Shown piece by piece: positions 1 through 9,172 of a stretch of 64,000 nucleotides of DNA (within the stretch, counting starts at the first letter, position 1; each line of letters opens with the position of its first letter). The notes beneath the pieces are model-generated. The model was not told the DNA's origin. It did not search any database and saw only the letters and a program-made list of their open reading frames with translations. Made by a program: the position numbers and the translations under genes. The DNA comes from Nocardioides coralli (lineage in GTDB: Bacteria > Actinomycetota > Actinomycetes > Propionibacteriales > Nocardioidaceae): positions 2,108,001-2,172,000 of the forward strand of contig NZ_CP082273.1 of the NCBI RefSeq assembly GCF_019880385.1. The letters are read 5' to 3'.

Positions 1-387
1 CAGCAGCAGGGACGTCGCGACCAGCACGTAGTAGGCCACCCGCCCCTGCAGGGCGTCCCCCGCGCGCCGGTTGAGGACGCCCAGCAGGGCGAGCAGCCGC
101 AGCAGCGCCAGCGGACGGAGGAAGGGCAGCACCACGATCAGGAGGTCGAACGGCGTGCTCTTCACGAAGCCCCAGCGGTCGCGGCTCAGCCACACCCGCA
201 CGGCGTAGTCGGCCGCGAACACCACCCAGGTCAGCCACGCCACCGCCCAGCACGCGGTGCGGATCGCCGGGTCGAGCCCGGGGTCGAGGATGGGCCACGC
301 GAAGACGGCGACGAAGACCAGCGCCGCCCCCATCAGCCACCACTCGCTGCGCCGCTCCCAGGCCTCGCGCCTGCTCTCGCTCTCCAT
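1..387 (-). CDS. Ion-channel-like membrane protein (partial, C-terminus outside the window)
   Basis: The visible 129 residues start at an ATG and run off the left edge with no stop. They show a short charged N-terminus (MESESRREAWERR), two hydrophobic segments at about residues 17-35 and 43-60, then the pattern DYAVRVWLSRDRW and FDLLIVVLPFLRPLALLRLL. In bacterial potassium-channel family proteins this pattern corresponds to the S2-S4 region of a voltage-sensor-like bundle. The pore loop with its selectivity filter would lie outside the window, so the channel function is inferred. The start lies 9 bases after the stop of the upstream phosphotransferase gene, so the two are probably co-transcribed. 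Confidence 0.7.
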   Translation of the reverse strand, partial: MESESRREAWERRSEWWLMGAALVFVAVFAWPILDPGLDPAIRTACWAVAWLTWVVFAADYAVRVWLSRDRWGFVKSTPFDLLIVVLPFLRPLALLRLLALLGVLNRRAGDALQGRVAYYVLVATSLLL

Positions 388-396
388 GGCGACAGG

Positions 397-1299
397 CTAG
401 GCCGCGGCCGAGATGTCGCCCGTCCGGGCGATCGCCTGCAGCTGTGCGAAGGCGCGGTCGGCGACAGGGTTCTGACCGCGACGGGAGGCGAGCTCGACGA
501 GGGCGATCAGGTCGGAGGCCCGCGCCAGGTCGAGCAGCGTCGCCGGGTCACCGCCCAGGCGGTCGGTCCACGCGGCCAGGACGGCGTCGACGTAGGGCGG
601 CTCGCGGTCGAAGCGGAGCACGTTGCCGAGGTCGTGCGCGGGGTGACCGGCGTGCGCGAACTCCCAGTCGAGCACGCCGGTCACCTCGAGCGTGCCGGGG
701 TCGAGCAGCAGGTTCTTGGGGTTGAGGTCGCTGTGGACCAGACACCGCCTCGTCACGGTGTCGAGCAGCGCCTGCGCGTCCAGGGCCAGCGCCTCGAGCC
801 GGGCGGCGTCGGCAGGGTCCAGCTGGAGCTGAGCCTGCTTCGCCGCGACGTACGCCGGCAGGTCCTCGGCCTCTGGGAACGGCTCGACCGTCAGGTCGCC
901 GTCGACGAAGCGCCCGGCGCGCAGCATGGGCATCCCGCCGAGCACGGCGGCCACTCCCCCGACGGCGGTCCCGGCGCGGGCCAGACCGGCGGCGTCGAGC
1001 GACGGCAGCAGCTGGTCGCCACGCACACCCGGGAGATACGACGTCACGAGCAGCCCGGGCGCACCGGTGGCCGGGTCGGGCCGACGCACCTCCAGCACCT
1101 CGGGGACCGGCAGCAACCCGCGCACCAGCCGCAGCACCGCGGCGTCGATCTCGCCGGCAGCCGCCCCGCGATCACCCGGGGCGGCGTAGATCCGGACCAC
1201 GCACCGCTCCCCCGCGACCTCGCCGAGGAAGGTCTCCCCCGACCAGCCGCCGGCCAGCGGCGTCAGCGAGCTCAGGTCCACGGGCGGTGATCCTGACAC
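397..1299 (-). CDS. Aminoglycoside/choline-kinase-like phosphotransferase
   Basis: A 300-residue protein of the APH/ChoK phosphotransferase fold. The catalytic loop HSDLNPKN is at residues 189-196 and the metal-binding DWE at 211-213, followed by a typical AHDLGNVLRF helix. An N-terminal nucleotide-binding lobe contains GGWSGETF and CVVRIY. These kinases phosphorylate small hydroxyl substrates; the substrate cannot be told from sequence, and resistance should not be assumed. I chose the GTG at 1299 because a GAGGG box lies 9 bases upstream and the family homology begins right after it; the open frame continues to 1638 but that part reads like shadow sequence. It is followed after 9 bases by the channel-like gene. 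Confidence 0.85.
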   Translation of the reverse strand: MSGSPPVDLSSLTPLAGGWSGETFLGEVAGERCVVRIYAAPGDRGAAAGEIDAAVLRLVRGLLPVPEVLEVRRPDPATGAPGLLVTSYLPGVRGDQLLPSLDAAGLARAGTAVGGVAAVLGGMPMLRAGRFVDGDLTVEPFPEAEDLPAYVAAKQAQLQLDPADAARLEALALDAQALLDTVTRRCLVHSDLNPKNLLLDPGTLEVTGVLDWEFAHAGHPAHDLGNVLRFDREPPYVDAVLAAWTDRLGGDPATLLDLARASDLIALVELASRRGQNPVADRAFAQLQAIARTGDISAAA

Positions 1300-1339
1300 G
1301 GACCACCGCCCTCTGTCCCGCCTGCCGGGGCGGGACCGG

Positions 1340-3283
1340 TCAGGGAAGCAGCCGCGGGTCGTTCGGCTCCAGCGTGTCGACCGTGGCGCCTTCGACCTCG
1401 TCGGCCGGCGGCAGGGGCGCCCTGCGCGCACCACGGAGCGCCCGTCGGATCGACCGCTCGACGTCGACGCCCGCGTCCCGGGCACCCTTGACCGCCCACG
1501 TGTAGGCCCGACCCGCCAGCGCCCACGCCTGCGGGTAGCGGTGGCGGGCGAAGGCCCGCTCGGCCGCTCCGACCAGGCGGTCGGCGCGCCGGAGCTCGGC
1601 GTAGGACCGCTGGGGCCTCGGCCCCGCCAACGCCTCACCCGCGAGCCGGTTGGTCGCCTCGATGTAGGCCGCGGCCTGGAAGCGCGCCATGTTGTCCTGG
1701 TCGAACTGGGAGAAGTCCCAGTTGAGGTCGATGTAGCTCATGATCGAGTTCACCGACGTGCCGAGCCAGGCGAAGTAGAAGTCACCGGAGGGCCCGAAGT
1801 CCATGCCGCTCTCGGAGTCGTACCCGTCGTGCGGGTGCGACAGACCTGTGTGGTGCCCGACCTCGTGGATCTGGGTCGTGGTCAGGCCGTACCCCGCGTC
1901 CACGATGAAGGGGTTGATGAAGTTGAAGACGAAGCTCTGGGTGCCGTCGCTCCAGTTGTCGTCGGCGAAGCCGAGCGGCGTGGGGTCGTCGGTGCTGACC
2001 GCGTAGTTGAAGATCGGCAGCTCGTAGTCGACCCGGTCGCCGTCGTCCTTGGTGCGCGCGAGGTCGTCCTCGTTCTGCAGGTAGAGGTTCGCGTCGGGCG
2101 GCAGGCCGCTGGACGGCTCGCACGACCGCCCCTGCAGCCACCACTCGTAGCACCGGCGGGCGCGGCCGGTCAGGGGGAAGTCCTGGTTGTCGTAGCTGAT
2201 GGCCTTGGCCCCGAGCAGCACCTCGGAGATCTCGCTCTGCAGGAGGCGCGGCTTGATGTAGCGCCGGCTGGCGTCCACGCCTGCCCACCCCTCGTAGGTG
2301 TTGCTGTCGAGGTTGACCGACGTCGGCGGCTCGTCAGTCGGCAGCTCGACGGGGTAGATCGGGGAGCTGGTCACCAACAGGTCGAGGAAGACGTAGCGCA
2401 CCAGCTTGGCCAGGTCGCCCGTCAGCGCCCGGGGTGAGCGGTAGCCGCCGGGCGCGTACTCCCAGGCCGGCGGGATGCGGTAGTCGGGCACCGAGTCGCC
2501 GTCGAGGTCGGCGTTCTCGACGTCGTAGCTGCCGGCGAAGGCCTCCGGCCCGGCGGAGAGGTCGTGGAACCAGACCCGCCGGGTGCGGCCCAGGCCGCTC
2601 TCCTCGTCAGCAGCGGTCGTGCCACCCCAGGCCGTCAGCTTGCGGCTGTCGCGCTCCTTGCCGAAGTTGTAGCCGGTGTCGGGCTCGGGCTCGTCGGTCT
2701 TGGTGTAGACGTGGAACTGGAAGTCCGACCGGTCGAACCAGTCGACGAGGTAGATCGTGGGCTGCCGGGTGTCGACGCCGGAAGGTGGGTTGAACGCCAG
2801 CCACTTCTCGGTCTTGGTCGCGTCGATCCAGGCGTTGCTCGTCACGTCGAGCGTGCCGGCCTGGTCGTTGTAGGCCTGCTGGAACTGGGTGAGCGGCTTC
2901 TTCTTCGCGATCTTCCTGAGGTAGCGGAACAGCCGGTCCTCGTAGCGGTCGTCGGCGAACGTCAGCTGGTAGTCGTAGGCGTAGTCGATACCCAGCTCCT
3001 CGACCTCGCCGTACCAGAGACGGGAGCGCACGACGGGTGACGCGCTGGAGGGAAGAGCGGCACGGAACGCCGAGGCGTTCACCTCACTGGGCTCGTGACC
3101 CACGAAGACGACGTTGACCGGGACCTTCTCGTCGAGGTCTGGTTGTCCGCCGGGATCGAGGTGTCGGAAGCGCGGTTCGGACCGCTGCTTCTCCGGTGCA
3201 CCCGTGGCAGATCCGGGCAGTGCCAGCAGCGCGGCGACCAGGCAGGTCACGATCAGCGCCAGAGCGTGCGGACGACGAGTCAT
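1340..3283 (-). CDS. Secreted metzincin-type zinc metalloprotease
   Basis: A 647-residue protein with a Sec signal peptide (RRP, hydrophobic core to about residue 25, then GSATGAP). The zinc motif HEVGHHTGLSH spans residues 473-483 and fits HExxHxxGxxH. A candidate Met-turn (NSIMSY, Met515) follows about 30 residues later, as in metzincins. The long region before the active site has no motif I recognise; it is rich in Asp, Tyr and Trp. The C-terminal 100 residues look helical and Arg/Ala-rich. A strong GAGGGAGGGG ribosome-binding site precedes the ATG. The protein probably acts outside the cell; the substrate is unknown. The exact peptidase family is not certain. Confidence 0.8.
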   Translation of the reverse strand: MTRRPHALALIVTCLVAALLALPGSATGAPEKQRSEPRFRHLDPGGQPDLDEKVPVNVVFVGHEPSEVNASAFRAALPSSASPVVRSRLWYGEVEELGIDYAYDYQLTFADDRYEDRLFRYLRKIAKKKPLTQFQQAYNDQAGTLDVTSNAWIDATKTEKWLAFNPPSGVDTRQPTIYLVDWFDRSDFQFHVYTKTDEPEPDTGYNFGKERDSRKLTAWGGTTAADEESGLGRTRRVWFHDLSAGPEAFAGSYDVENADLDGDSVPDYRIPPAWEYAPGGYRSPRALTGDLAKLVRYVFLDLLVTSSPIYPVELPTDEPPTSVNLDSNTYEGWAGVDASRRYIKPRLLQSEISEVLLGAKAISYDNQDFPLTGRARRCYEWWLQGRSCEPSSGLPPDANLYLQNEDDLARTKDDGDRVDYELPIFNYAVSTDDPTPLGFADDNWSDGTQSFVFNFINPFIVDAGYGLTTTQIHEVGHHTGLSHPHDGYDSESGMDFGPSGDFYFAWLGTSVNSIMSYIDLNWDFSQFDQDNMARFQAAAYIEATNRLAGEALAGPRPQRSYAELRRADRLVGAAERAFARHRYPQAWALAGRAYTWAVKGARDAGVDVERSIRRALRGARRAPLPPADEVEGATVDTLEPNDPRLLP

Positions 3284-3415
3284 AAGGGGCCCCCTCCCTC
3301 ATTCGCCGACGAGCGCCGGCGGTCAGAGCAGGATTGTGGCGACCGTCGGCCCTGTCAAGGGATGGGTCGGGATCTCCCCCAGGTCGGTCGTGGTGGCGCA
3401 CGGGCGCCGGCAGCG

Positions 3416-3421
3416 TATGGT
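3416..3421 (+). promoter_or_regulatory. Candidate -10 box of a leaderless promoter (methyltransferase at 3428)
   Basis: TATGGT lies 6 bases before the GTG at 3428 and no Shine-Dalgarno sequence is present. This is the spacing expected when transcription starts at the first base of the start codon. Confidence 0.5.
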
Positions 3422-3427
3422 CCCGGT

Positions 3428-4246
3428 GTGGAGCAGGTGTGGCCGCACCCCGCGGTTCGGGTGGAGCGGAGACCGGTCGACGAGCGCGAGTCGCGTCACG
3501 CCAACGGTCCGGACTGGGACCGTTACGCCGACGAGTACCAGGCCACGCACGGGGGTTTCCTGGGCGACGTGGGCTTCGTGTGGGGTCCCGAGGGGCTCAC
3601 CGAGGAGCAGGCCGGCGCGCTGGGTGACGTGGCCGGCAAGGACGTGCTCGAGGTCGGCTCGGGCGCCGGCCAGTGCTCGCGCTGGGTGAGCTCGCGCGGA
3701 GGCCGGCCCGTCGGCCTCGACCTCTCCCACCGCCAGCTGCAGCACTCCCTGCGCATCGACGAGCAGTCGGGGATCACCGTCCCCGTGGTCCGGGGCACCG
3801 CCACCCACCTGCCGTTCGCCGACGCGAGCTTCGACGTCGTCTTCTGCTCCTTCGGTGCGCTGCAGTTCGTCAGCGACATCGAGCGCGCGGTCGCCGAGAC
3901 CGCCCGCGTGCTGCGCCCCGGTGGCCGCTACGCCTTCTCGATCACCCACCCGACCCGGTGGATGTTCCCGGACGACCCCTCCGAGGCCGGGCTCACGGCC
4001 AGCCAGTCCTACTGGGACCGGACGCCCTACGTCGAGGTCGACGAAGCCAGCGGGGAGGTCTCCTACGTCGAGCACCACCGGACCCTGGGCGACTGGGTGG
4101 CACTGCTGGCCGGCGCCGGGTTCCGCCTCACCCGGATGCTCGAGCCGGAGTGGCCCGAGGACCACGACCGCGTCTGGGGCGGCTGGTCACGCACCCGCGG
4201 CCTGCTGACCCCCGGCACCGCGATCTTCGTCGCCGACCTGGGCTGA
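3428..4246 (+). CDS. Class I SAM-dependent methyltransferase
   Basis: A 272-residue methyltransferase. Motif I is KDVLEVGSGAG at residues 71-81, followed by GLDLS (end of beta 2), LPFADASFDVVFC (motif II region) and ARVLRPGGRYAFS (motif III). The C-terminal part carries a WALLAGAGF pattern usual in Methyltransf_11-type enzymes. The substrate is unknown. The frame is open upstream to 3095, but the GTG at 3428 is preferred because it starts next to family-like sequence and sits 6 bases after a TATGGT box. It is divergent from the metalloprotease gene, with 144 bases between them. Confidence 0.85.
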   Translation: MEQVWPHPAVRVERRPVDERESRHANGPDWDRYADEYQATHGGFLGDVGFVWGPEGLTEEQAGALGDVAGKDVLEVGSGAGQCSRWVSSRGGRPVGLDLSHRQLQHSLRIDEQSGITVPVVRGTATHLPFADASFDVVFCSFGALQFVSDIERAVAETARVLRPGGRYAFSITHPTRWMFPDDPSEAGLTASQSYWDRTPYVEVDEASGEVSYVEHHRTLGDWVALLAGAGFRLTRMLEPEWPEDHDRVWGGWSRTRGLLTPGTAIFVADLG

Positions 4247-4293
4247 CAGCTCCCGTGGTGGAACCGCGTCGCGGGCGCAGCCGTCCCACCCCC

Positions 4294-5046
4294 GTGAGGA
4301 ACAGCCGGAGCCGCCGCGCCGTCGGAGGCGCGTGCTGGGCACTGCTCCTGGTGACCGGCGCCTGCGCCGCCCAGTCCCCGCCCACCGCCGAGGCTCCGCC
4401 CGGATCAGGGGACACACCTGGCACCGAGGCGCCCGGACCGAGCGCCGGCGGAGGTGCTGCCGGCGCGTGCGCGGCGGTGATCGAGTACGACGGGCACACC
4501 TACTGGGGCCAGGCACAACTCATGCGGCGGCCCGAGGTCTCCGGACGCACCGTGACGGTGGTGCGACCGGGCTGTGAGGACTCCGGCGGGCAGGGCGAGG
4601 TCGAGCAGGACACCGAGGTCGAGGCCCGGGAGCTGGCGGACGTCGGACCCGAGACCGCCGTCCTGGTCGGCGACTCCCTGTTCGTCAGGGAGGGCCGCGA
4701 CTTGCCCGAGCAGCTCGACGACTGGTTCCGGTCACCGCCCTGCACGTCACCGGGTCGCTTCGAGCTGACCGCCCAATGGCTCGGCATCACGAGCCCGAAC
4801 GAGCCTCGGTTCGACGGCGACGTACAGGCCCCGTACCGCCTCGAGGTCCGGGTCACGGACGGCCCCACGCGCTACGTCGACGCGACGATCACGATCAGGG
4901 CCACCACCGGGACCCATCCCGCGCTGCAGCCCGGCGACGTCGAGTCCTCGCTGTGGGAGGGCGGTTTCGTCATCGCCACGGTGAGGTGCGACGGCGAGGA
5001 CTTCGTGGCGACCGGGATCGTCGCCCACCCGCCAGACAACCCGTGA
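4294..5046 (+). CDS. Putative lipoprotein of unknown function
   Basis: About 250 residues with a basic N-terminus (RNSRSRR), a hydrophobic stretch and a lipobox-like TGAC, followed by a Pro/Gly/Ala-rich linker (about residues 30-60). The mature part has four or five cysteines (around CAAVIEYDG, RPGCEDSG, PPCTSPG, VRCDGED) and looks beta-rich. No family is recognised. The GTG at 4294 places the signal peptide at the very N-terminus; a GTG at 4255 would add 13 residues. It follows the methyltransferase by under 50 bases on the same strand. It is expected on the outer face of the membrane, lipidated by the Lgt encoded at 37035-37895. Confidence 0.65.
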   Translation: MRNSRSRRAVGGACWALLLVTGACAAQSPPTAEAPPGSGDTPGTEAPGPSAGGGAAGACAAVIEYDGHTYWGQAQLMRRPEVSGRTVTVVRPGCEDSGGQGEVEQDTEVEARELADVGPETAVLVGDSLFVREGRDLPEQLDDWFRSPPCTSPGRFELTAQWLGITSPNEPRFDGDVQAPYRLEVRVTDGPTRYVDATITIRATTGTHPALQPGDVESSLWEGGFVIATVRCDGEDFVATGIVAHPPDNP

Positions 5047-5076
5047 GCGTCTGTGAGCCCCGCCCGCTCGCTGGAG

Positions 5077-6030
5077 TCAGCGTGTCGGGACGGTCGGGTT
5101 CTTGACCTTCTCGGCCTCGTGCGCCCGCGCCTGACGCCTGCGCCCGCTGAGCAGGAGCAGCACGAGGCCCACCAGCACCAGCGGGATCCCCACGGCGTAG
5201 CCGATGGTCGGGACCGTCGAGGTGAGGAGGTTCAGACCGTCGCGACTGTCCTCGGCGTCGGCGACGTTGGCGGCGACCTGGTCGTCGGTGAAGGCGATGT
5301 CCAGGTCGAGCAGGACGGTCCCGTCCTCGAGGGCACGCACCTCGCTCTGCTCCTGGCGGATGATGCTGCCGGTCACCGGCTCGATCCAGTAGGTCTTCAG
5401 CTGCGAGTAGAGCCCGAAAGTGCCTTCGAGCACCTCGGCCGACTCGTCGATCAGCTCGTACTGGTAGCGGTAGACCGGCAGCCCCTCGAGCTCTTCCTCA
5501 CCCTCGAACGTGGCGGTCACGGCCTCGCCCAGGAGTCCGTCCCAGACCTCGTAGTCCTGCTGCTGCGCGTCGAAGGGCCACTTGTTGACCAGCCCCTCGG
5601 TGTCCGGTGCCCCCTCCGGGACGTACTCGGGATCCTGGACGGCCTCGGCCGTGCGGCGGTCGGTGGCGAACACGACCGGCTCGGACACGTTGATGACGTT
5701 GGGGTCGGCGTCGTCGCCGGTCCCGCGCTGGCCGCAGTCGGGGGTGCCGGGGACGTCGACGACGAGGCAGGTGTTGCTCACGAACACGACCACGTCGTCG
5801 TCGGACGCCTCGCTGTCGCTCCTCGTGAAGCTGGTGGCCCGTACGTCGAGCAGGTCCAGCCCACCGTTCTCGGTGTCGATCCGCGCAGCCGTGCCGTCGA
5901 GGCGGGTGACCGAGTCGACGTCGAGCGGTGTGCGCTTCAGCTGGTCCTCGGCCCAGACATCGGCGATCAGCCCCGCCACCAGCACGAACACGCCGAGGCC
6001 GACAGCGACCCAGCCAACGATCTTCCGCAC
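5077..6030 (-). CDS. DUF3068 family membrane-anchored protein
   Basis: A 317-residue protein with one membrane segment near each end (about residues 5-24 and 282-302) and a large acidic extracytoplasmic domain between. The pattern matches DUF3068 (Rv0227c-like in M. tuberculosis), a family of unknown function found beside arabinan biosynthesis genes. The motif around YRYQYELIDES and LKTYWIEPVTGSIIR looks like the conserved core. The GTG start at 6030 has a very good GGGAGGGA site 5 bases upstream, which settles the start against the longer open frame to 6180. It stands at the edge of the envelope glycan locus and is divergent from the GT-C-like gene. Confidence 0.85.
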   Translation of the reverse strand: MRKIVGWVAVGLGVFVLVAGLIADVWAEDQLKRTPLDVDSVTRLDGTAARIDTENGGLDLLDVRATSFTRSDSEASDDDVVVFVSNTCLVVDVPGTPDCGQRGTGDDADPNVINVSEPVVFATDRRTAEAVQDPEYVPEGAPDTEGLVNKWPFDAQQQDYEVWDGLLGEAVTATFEGEEELEGLPVYRYQYELIDESAEVLEGTFGLYSQLKTYWIEPVTGSIIRQEQSEVRALEDGTVLLDLDIAFTDDQVAANVADAEDSRDGLNLLTSTVPTIGYAVGIPLVLVGLVLLLLSGRRRQARAHEAEKVKNPTVPTR

Positions 6031-6143
6031 GTGATTCCCTCCCAGACATCCGTTGCGGTGTAGCGAAGTGAGCCTAGCAGCGTAGTTACTGGGAGGTACG
6101 AAAGACCGCGGCCAGCGGACGTGCGGTCCCGGGCTGCGCGCAA

Positions 6144-7976
6144 GTGCGTGACATAGTGCCGCCCGTGGCGGCAGGGACATGGGTGGGTCGCGGGCGGGAG
6201 ACGCTCGGTCACCCCGTGATCCAGGTCGGGCTCGCGCTCTGGGCTCTGCAGTTGGCGCTCCGCGCGTGGATGGTCTACCCGAGCTACTTCTTCACTGACG
6301 ACTACCGACTCCTCCTTGATGCCGAGTCAAGCCGCTTCGGGCTCGCCTACCTACTGGATCCCTTCGACAGCCAGTTCATGCCGCTGGGCAGGCTGATGGC
6401 GTGGCTCGTTTCTCGCAGCGGCGAGTTGGCCTGGGGAGTCGCCGCCACGATGACCCTCGTGTGGACCGCACTGTCCGGTCTGGCGTGCCTGCTCATGCTC
6501 GCGACACTCTTCGGCCGACGGTGGGCCATTCTCGCGCCCTACGCGATCTACCTGTCGAGCGTCATCACGATCCCGGCCACGATGTGGTGGGCGGCTGCGA
6601 TCAACCAGATCCCCACGCAGGTGGCGCTCTTCGTGGCCATCACCTGCTGGGTCCAGTACCTCCGCACAAGCCGCGTGGGATGGGCGGCTGGCACGTTCGG
6701 CGCCGTCTTCCTCGGCCTGTTGTCCTATGTCAAAGCGCTGCTCATCGTGCCAGTACTGGCGTTCATCCCGCTCGCCTACTTCACGACCGGCACGTTCTCC
6801 GAGCGGGTGCGTTGGCTGCTGCGGAATCACTGGCGGGTCATCGCGCCATCCACAGCGATCGTCGCCGCCTACTCGCTGTTCTACGTCTCGACGGTGCCAC
6901 AGCCCTTCACGGGGACCGAGTCGACCAAGGTCACACAGGTGGCGGACTCGATGCTCGGTACATCTCTGCCCACGGCGTTACTGGGCGGGCCCTGGAGGTG
7001 GTGGGACACCACCCCCCCGATCGTCATCGCGCAACCGCCCGCGTGGCTGGTCCACGCCGCTTGGGCCGTGCTGGCGCTCTTGATCGCCTACTCCGTGCTC
7101 AGGCGCCGGAACGCGTGGACTGGATGGCTACTCCTGACGCTCTACAGCATGACGGCGTTCGCGCTGCTCGCCACCAGTCGGGGCCAGGAGTACGGGGCGT
7201 TCGCCGGGCTCGACTATCGCTACCTCACAGACGTGGCCGGCGTGGTGGCGCTCGTGACCGGCCTGGTGTTCCTGCCGTTACGACGGGCACCCCTGTCCTC
7301 ACGACCGCGCTGGCCCACGGCTCTGCGGGTAACCGTGCCCCCCCGCGCCGTGGTCGTGGTCGTGGGCGCGATCGTGACGTCTGGCATCGTCTCCGGGGTG
7401 GGCTACGTGCACTACTGGCACCACGAGAACGCCGGCGCGACATTCGTTCCGAGAATGGTCCAGGGACTGCGGGCCGCAGGCGACGTCGACCTGGCGAACC
7501 AGGAGCTCCCCGGTACGGTAATGCCGCCCTACACCTCTCCGATGAACCAGACTCAGGAGTTCACGCGACTCCTGGACGCCGACGTCGATTTTCCCGACGT
7601 AACGACCAGACTGCGCATGTTCGCACCCGACGGCGAACTGGTCGACGCCATCGTGACCTCCGATCTGGCCAGCCTCCCCGGGCCTCGGGGGGACTGCGGC
7701 TGGTTGGTGCGAACGCGGCCCGTGCGGATCCCCCTGACCGGGGAGACCTTCGACTGGTCCTGGTGGGTGCGGGTGGGATACTTGAGTTCCGACGACACAG
7801 CCCTCCGCGTGAGCCTGGGCGATCTCACGAGAGAGGTGCCCGTGACCTCTGGCTTGGGTAGCGTCTTCCTCCGGGTCGAGGGCACTTTCGACTCCGTCGT
7901 CGTTCAGTCAGCCGCGGAGGAGGCGACCGTGTGCATCGACCGCATCGACGTCGGACAGGCCGCTCCCCTGTCATGA
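6144..7976 (+). CDS. Polytopic membrane protein, GT-C glycosyltransferase-like
   Basis: A 610-residue protein with about 10 hydrophobic segments over residues 25-440 and a soluble C-terminal domain of about 170 residues. FFTDDYRLL near residue 50, in the first extracytoplasmic loop, resembles the acidic catalytic loop of GT-C glycosyltransferases, but no family is clear-cut. The C-terminal domain looks beta-rich (VRTRPVRIPLTGETFDWSWWVRVGY). GTG 6144 is the longest start; GTG 6165 is also possible, with a CATAGT box 7 bases before it. Base composition is lower in GC than most neighbours and TTA leucine codons occur at 6978 and 7278. The stop overlaps the ATG of the acyltransferase, so the two are probably translationally coupled. 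Confidence 0.7.
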   Translation: MRDIVPPVAAGTWVGRGRETLGHPVIQVGLALWALQLALRAWMVYPSYFFTDDYRLLLDAESSRFGLAYLLDPFDSQFMPLGRLMAWLVSRSGELAWGVAATMTLVWTALSGLACLLMLATLFGRRWAILAPYAIYLSSVITIPATMWWAAAINQIPTQVALFVAITCWVQYLRTSRVGWAAGTFGAVFLGLLSYVKALLIVPVLAFIPLAYFTTGTFSERVRWLLRNHWRVIAPSTAIVAAYSLFYVSTVPQPFTGTESTKVTQVADSMLGTSLPTALLGGPWRWWDTTPPIVIAQPPAWLVHAAWAVLALLIAYSVLRRRNAWTGWLLLTLYSMTAFALLATSRGQEYGAFAGLDYRYLTDVAGVVALVTGLVFLPLRRAPLSSRPRWPTALRVTVPPRAVVVVVGAIVTSGIVSGVGYVHYWHHENAGATFVPRMVQGLRAAGDVDLANQELPGTVMPPYTSPMNQTQEFTRLLDADVDFPDVTTRLRMFAPDGELVDAIVTSDLASLPGPRGDCGWLVRTRPVRIPLTGETFDWSWWVRVGYLSSDDTALRVSLGDLTREVPVTSGLGSVFLRVEGTFDSVVVQSAAEEATVCIDRIDVGQAAPLS

Positions 7977-9172
7977 GCGGTATCGCACCGGCTGTCGGGA
8001 ACGTTGCCTTACGGGAGGAGCCGGTACTCGACACGGTGCGTGTACTGGGAGCCCTCGCAGTCCTCACCACTCATGTCGCATTCTGGGCCGGCGCCTACCC
8101 GGAGTACCCTCTGCTTGCACGACTAGACGTCGGAGTCGCCATCTTCTTCGTCCTCTCGGGTTTTCTCCTGAGCCGGCCCTGGTTCGAAGCCGCTACAAGC
8201 GGCCGGCAGCGCCCTCCGATCGGGCGGTACCTGCAACGCCGGTTCCTGCGCGTCTTTCCGGCCTACGCAGTAACGGCCGTGCTTGCTCTGGCCTTCATCC
8301 GCGACAACGCTGACCTGGGTGCTACTGACTGGTTGACGACTCTGCTGCTCCTTGACATCTATGTCAGCGGGGGGCCCCCGGCGGGCCTCACCCAGATGTG
8401 GAGTCTGGCGACAGAGGTCGCGTTTTACCTGGCTTTGCCGATGCTGATGCTGCTGACGATCGGAAAGGGCGCCCTCAGGAGTCGCCGTGCACTCTCGGCT
8501 CTCGCCGCGTACGCACTGCTAGCTCCTGCTTGGGTCATCCTTGCCCCCCGCCTCCCCCTGCCAGCGGACCTCCCGCTGTATGAATGGTTGCCGGCACTTC
8601 TGATCTGGTTCGCGGCCGGCATGTATCTCGCTCTGGCTCAGACCCGGTCGACCGCTGGCGACCACCCCTCCGCGGCCTCGCCGTCACGAGTACGGCTCAT
8701 CCTCGCCTCGCCAGGCGTCAGCTGGACCCTGGTGCTCGCGATCATGCTGGTTGCCTCAACCCCGGTGGCAGGCCCGACCATGCTCGCCGCCCCGACACCA
8801 GCGGAAATCGTGACCAAGGTCCTTCTGTACAGCGCCGTCGGATTTCTCGTGGTCGGCTCGGGCATCTTCCCCGACCGCGACTCACGCTACGTGCGCCTGA
8901 TGTCCCTGCCCAGGCTGCGACACCTCGGTCACATCTCCTACGGCATCTTCCTGATCCACCTCCCCGTACTCCACCTGGTGGTCTGGATCTCCGGGTACGA
9001 ACTCTTCACCGGCGCCTTCTGGGCGCTGTGGTGTTCGACTATCGCCCTCTCCGTGGTGGGTGCCGAGCTCCTCTACCGCCTGGTCGAGCGTCCGGCCATG
9101 GGGCTGCGATCGTCGCCGACTCCTCGCACGAGTGTCGATGCCAAGCCGGACAGCGCCACGATGACCAGGTAG
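7973..9172 (+). CDS. Acyltransferase 3 family membrane protein
   Basis: A 399-residue acyltransferase of the OafA/Acyl_transf_3 family. It has about 10 membrane segments; the family hallmarks are LDTVRVLGALAVLTTHV at the N-terminus, FFVLSGFLLSRP, the RRFLRVFPAY segment, and HISYGIFLIHLPVL near the C-terminus. These enzymes O-acylate glycans or glycolipids at the outer membrane face; Rv0228 is a comparable gene in the mycobacterial locus. The ATG at 7973 overlaps the upstream stop (ATGA). A TTA codon is present at 8009. The last 100 bases overlap the 3' end of the convergent aftD-like gene. Confidence 0.88.
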   Translation: MSGIAPAVGNVALREEPVLDTVRVLGALAVLTTHVAFWAGAYPEYPLLARLDVGVAIFFVLSGFLLSRPWFEAATSGRQRPPIGRYLQRRFLRVFPAYAVTAVLALAFIRDNADLGATDWLTTLLLLDIYVSGGPPAGLTQMWSLATEVAFYLALPMLMLLTIGKGALRSRRALSALAAYALLAPAWVILAPRLPLPADLPLYEWLPALLIWFAAGMYLALAQTRSTAGDHPSAASPSRVRLILASPGVSWTLVLAIMLVASTPVAGPTMLAAPTPAEIVTKVLLYSAVGFLVVGSGIFPDRDSRYVRLMSLPRLRHLGHISYGIFLIHLPVLHLVVWISGYELFTGAFWALWCSTIALSVVGAELLYRLVERPAMGLRSSPTPRTSVDAKPDSATMTR

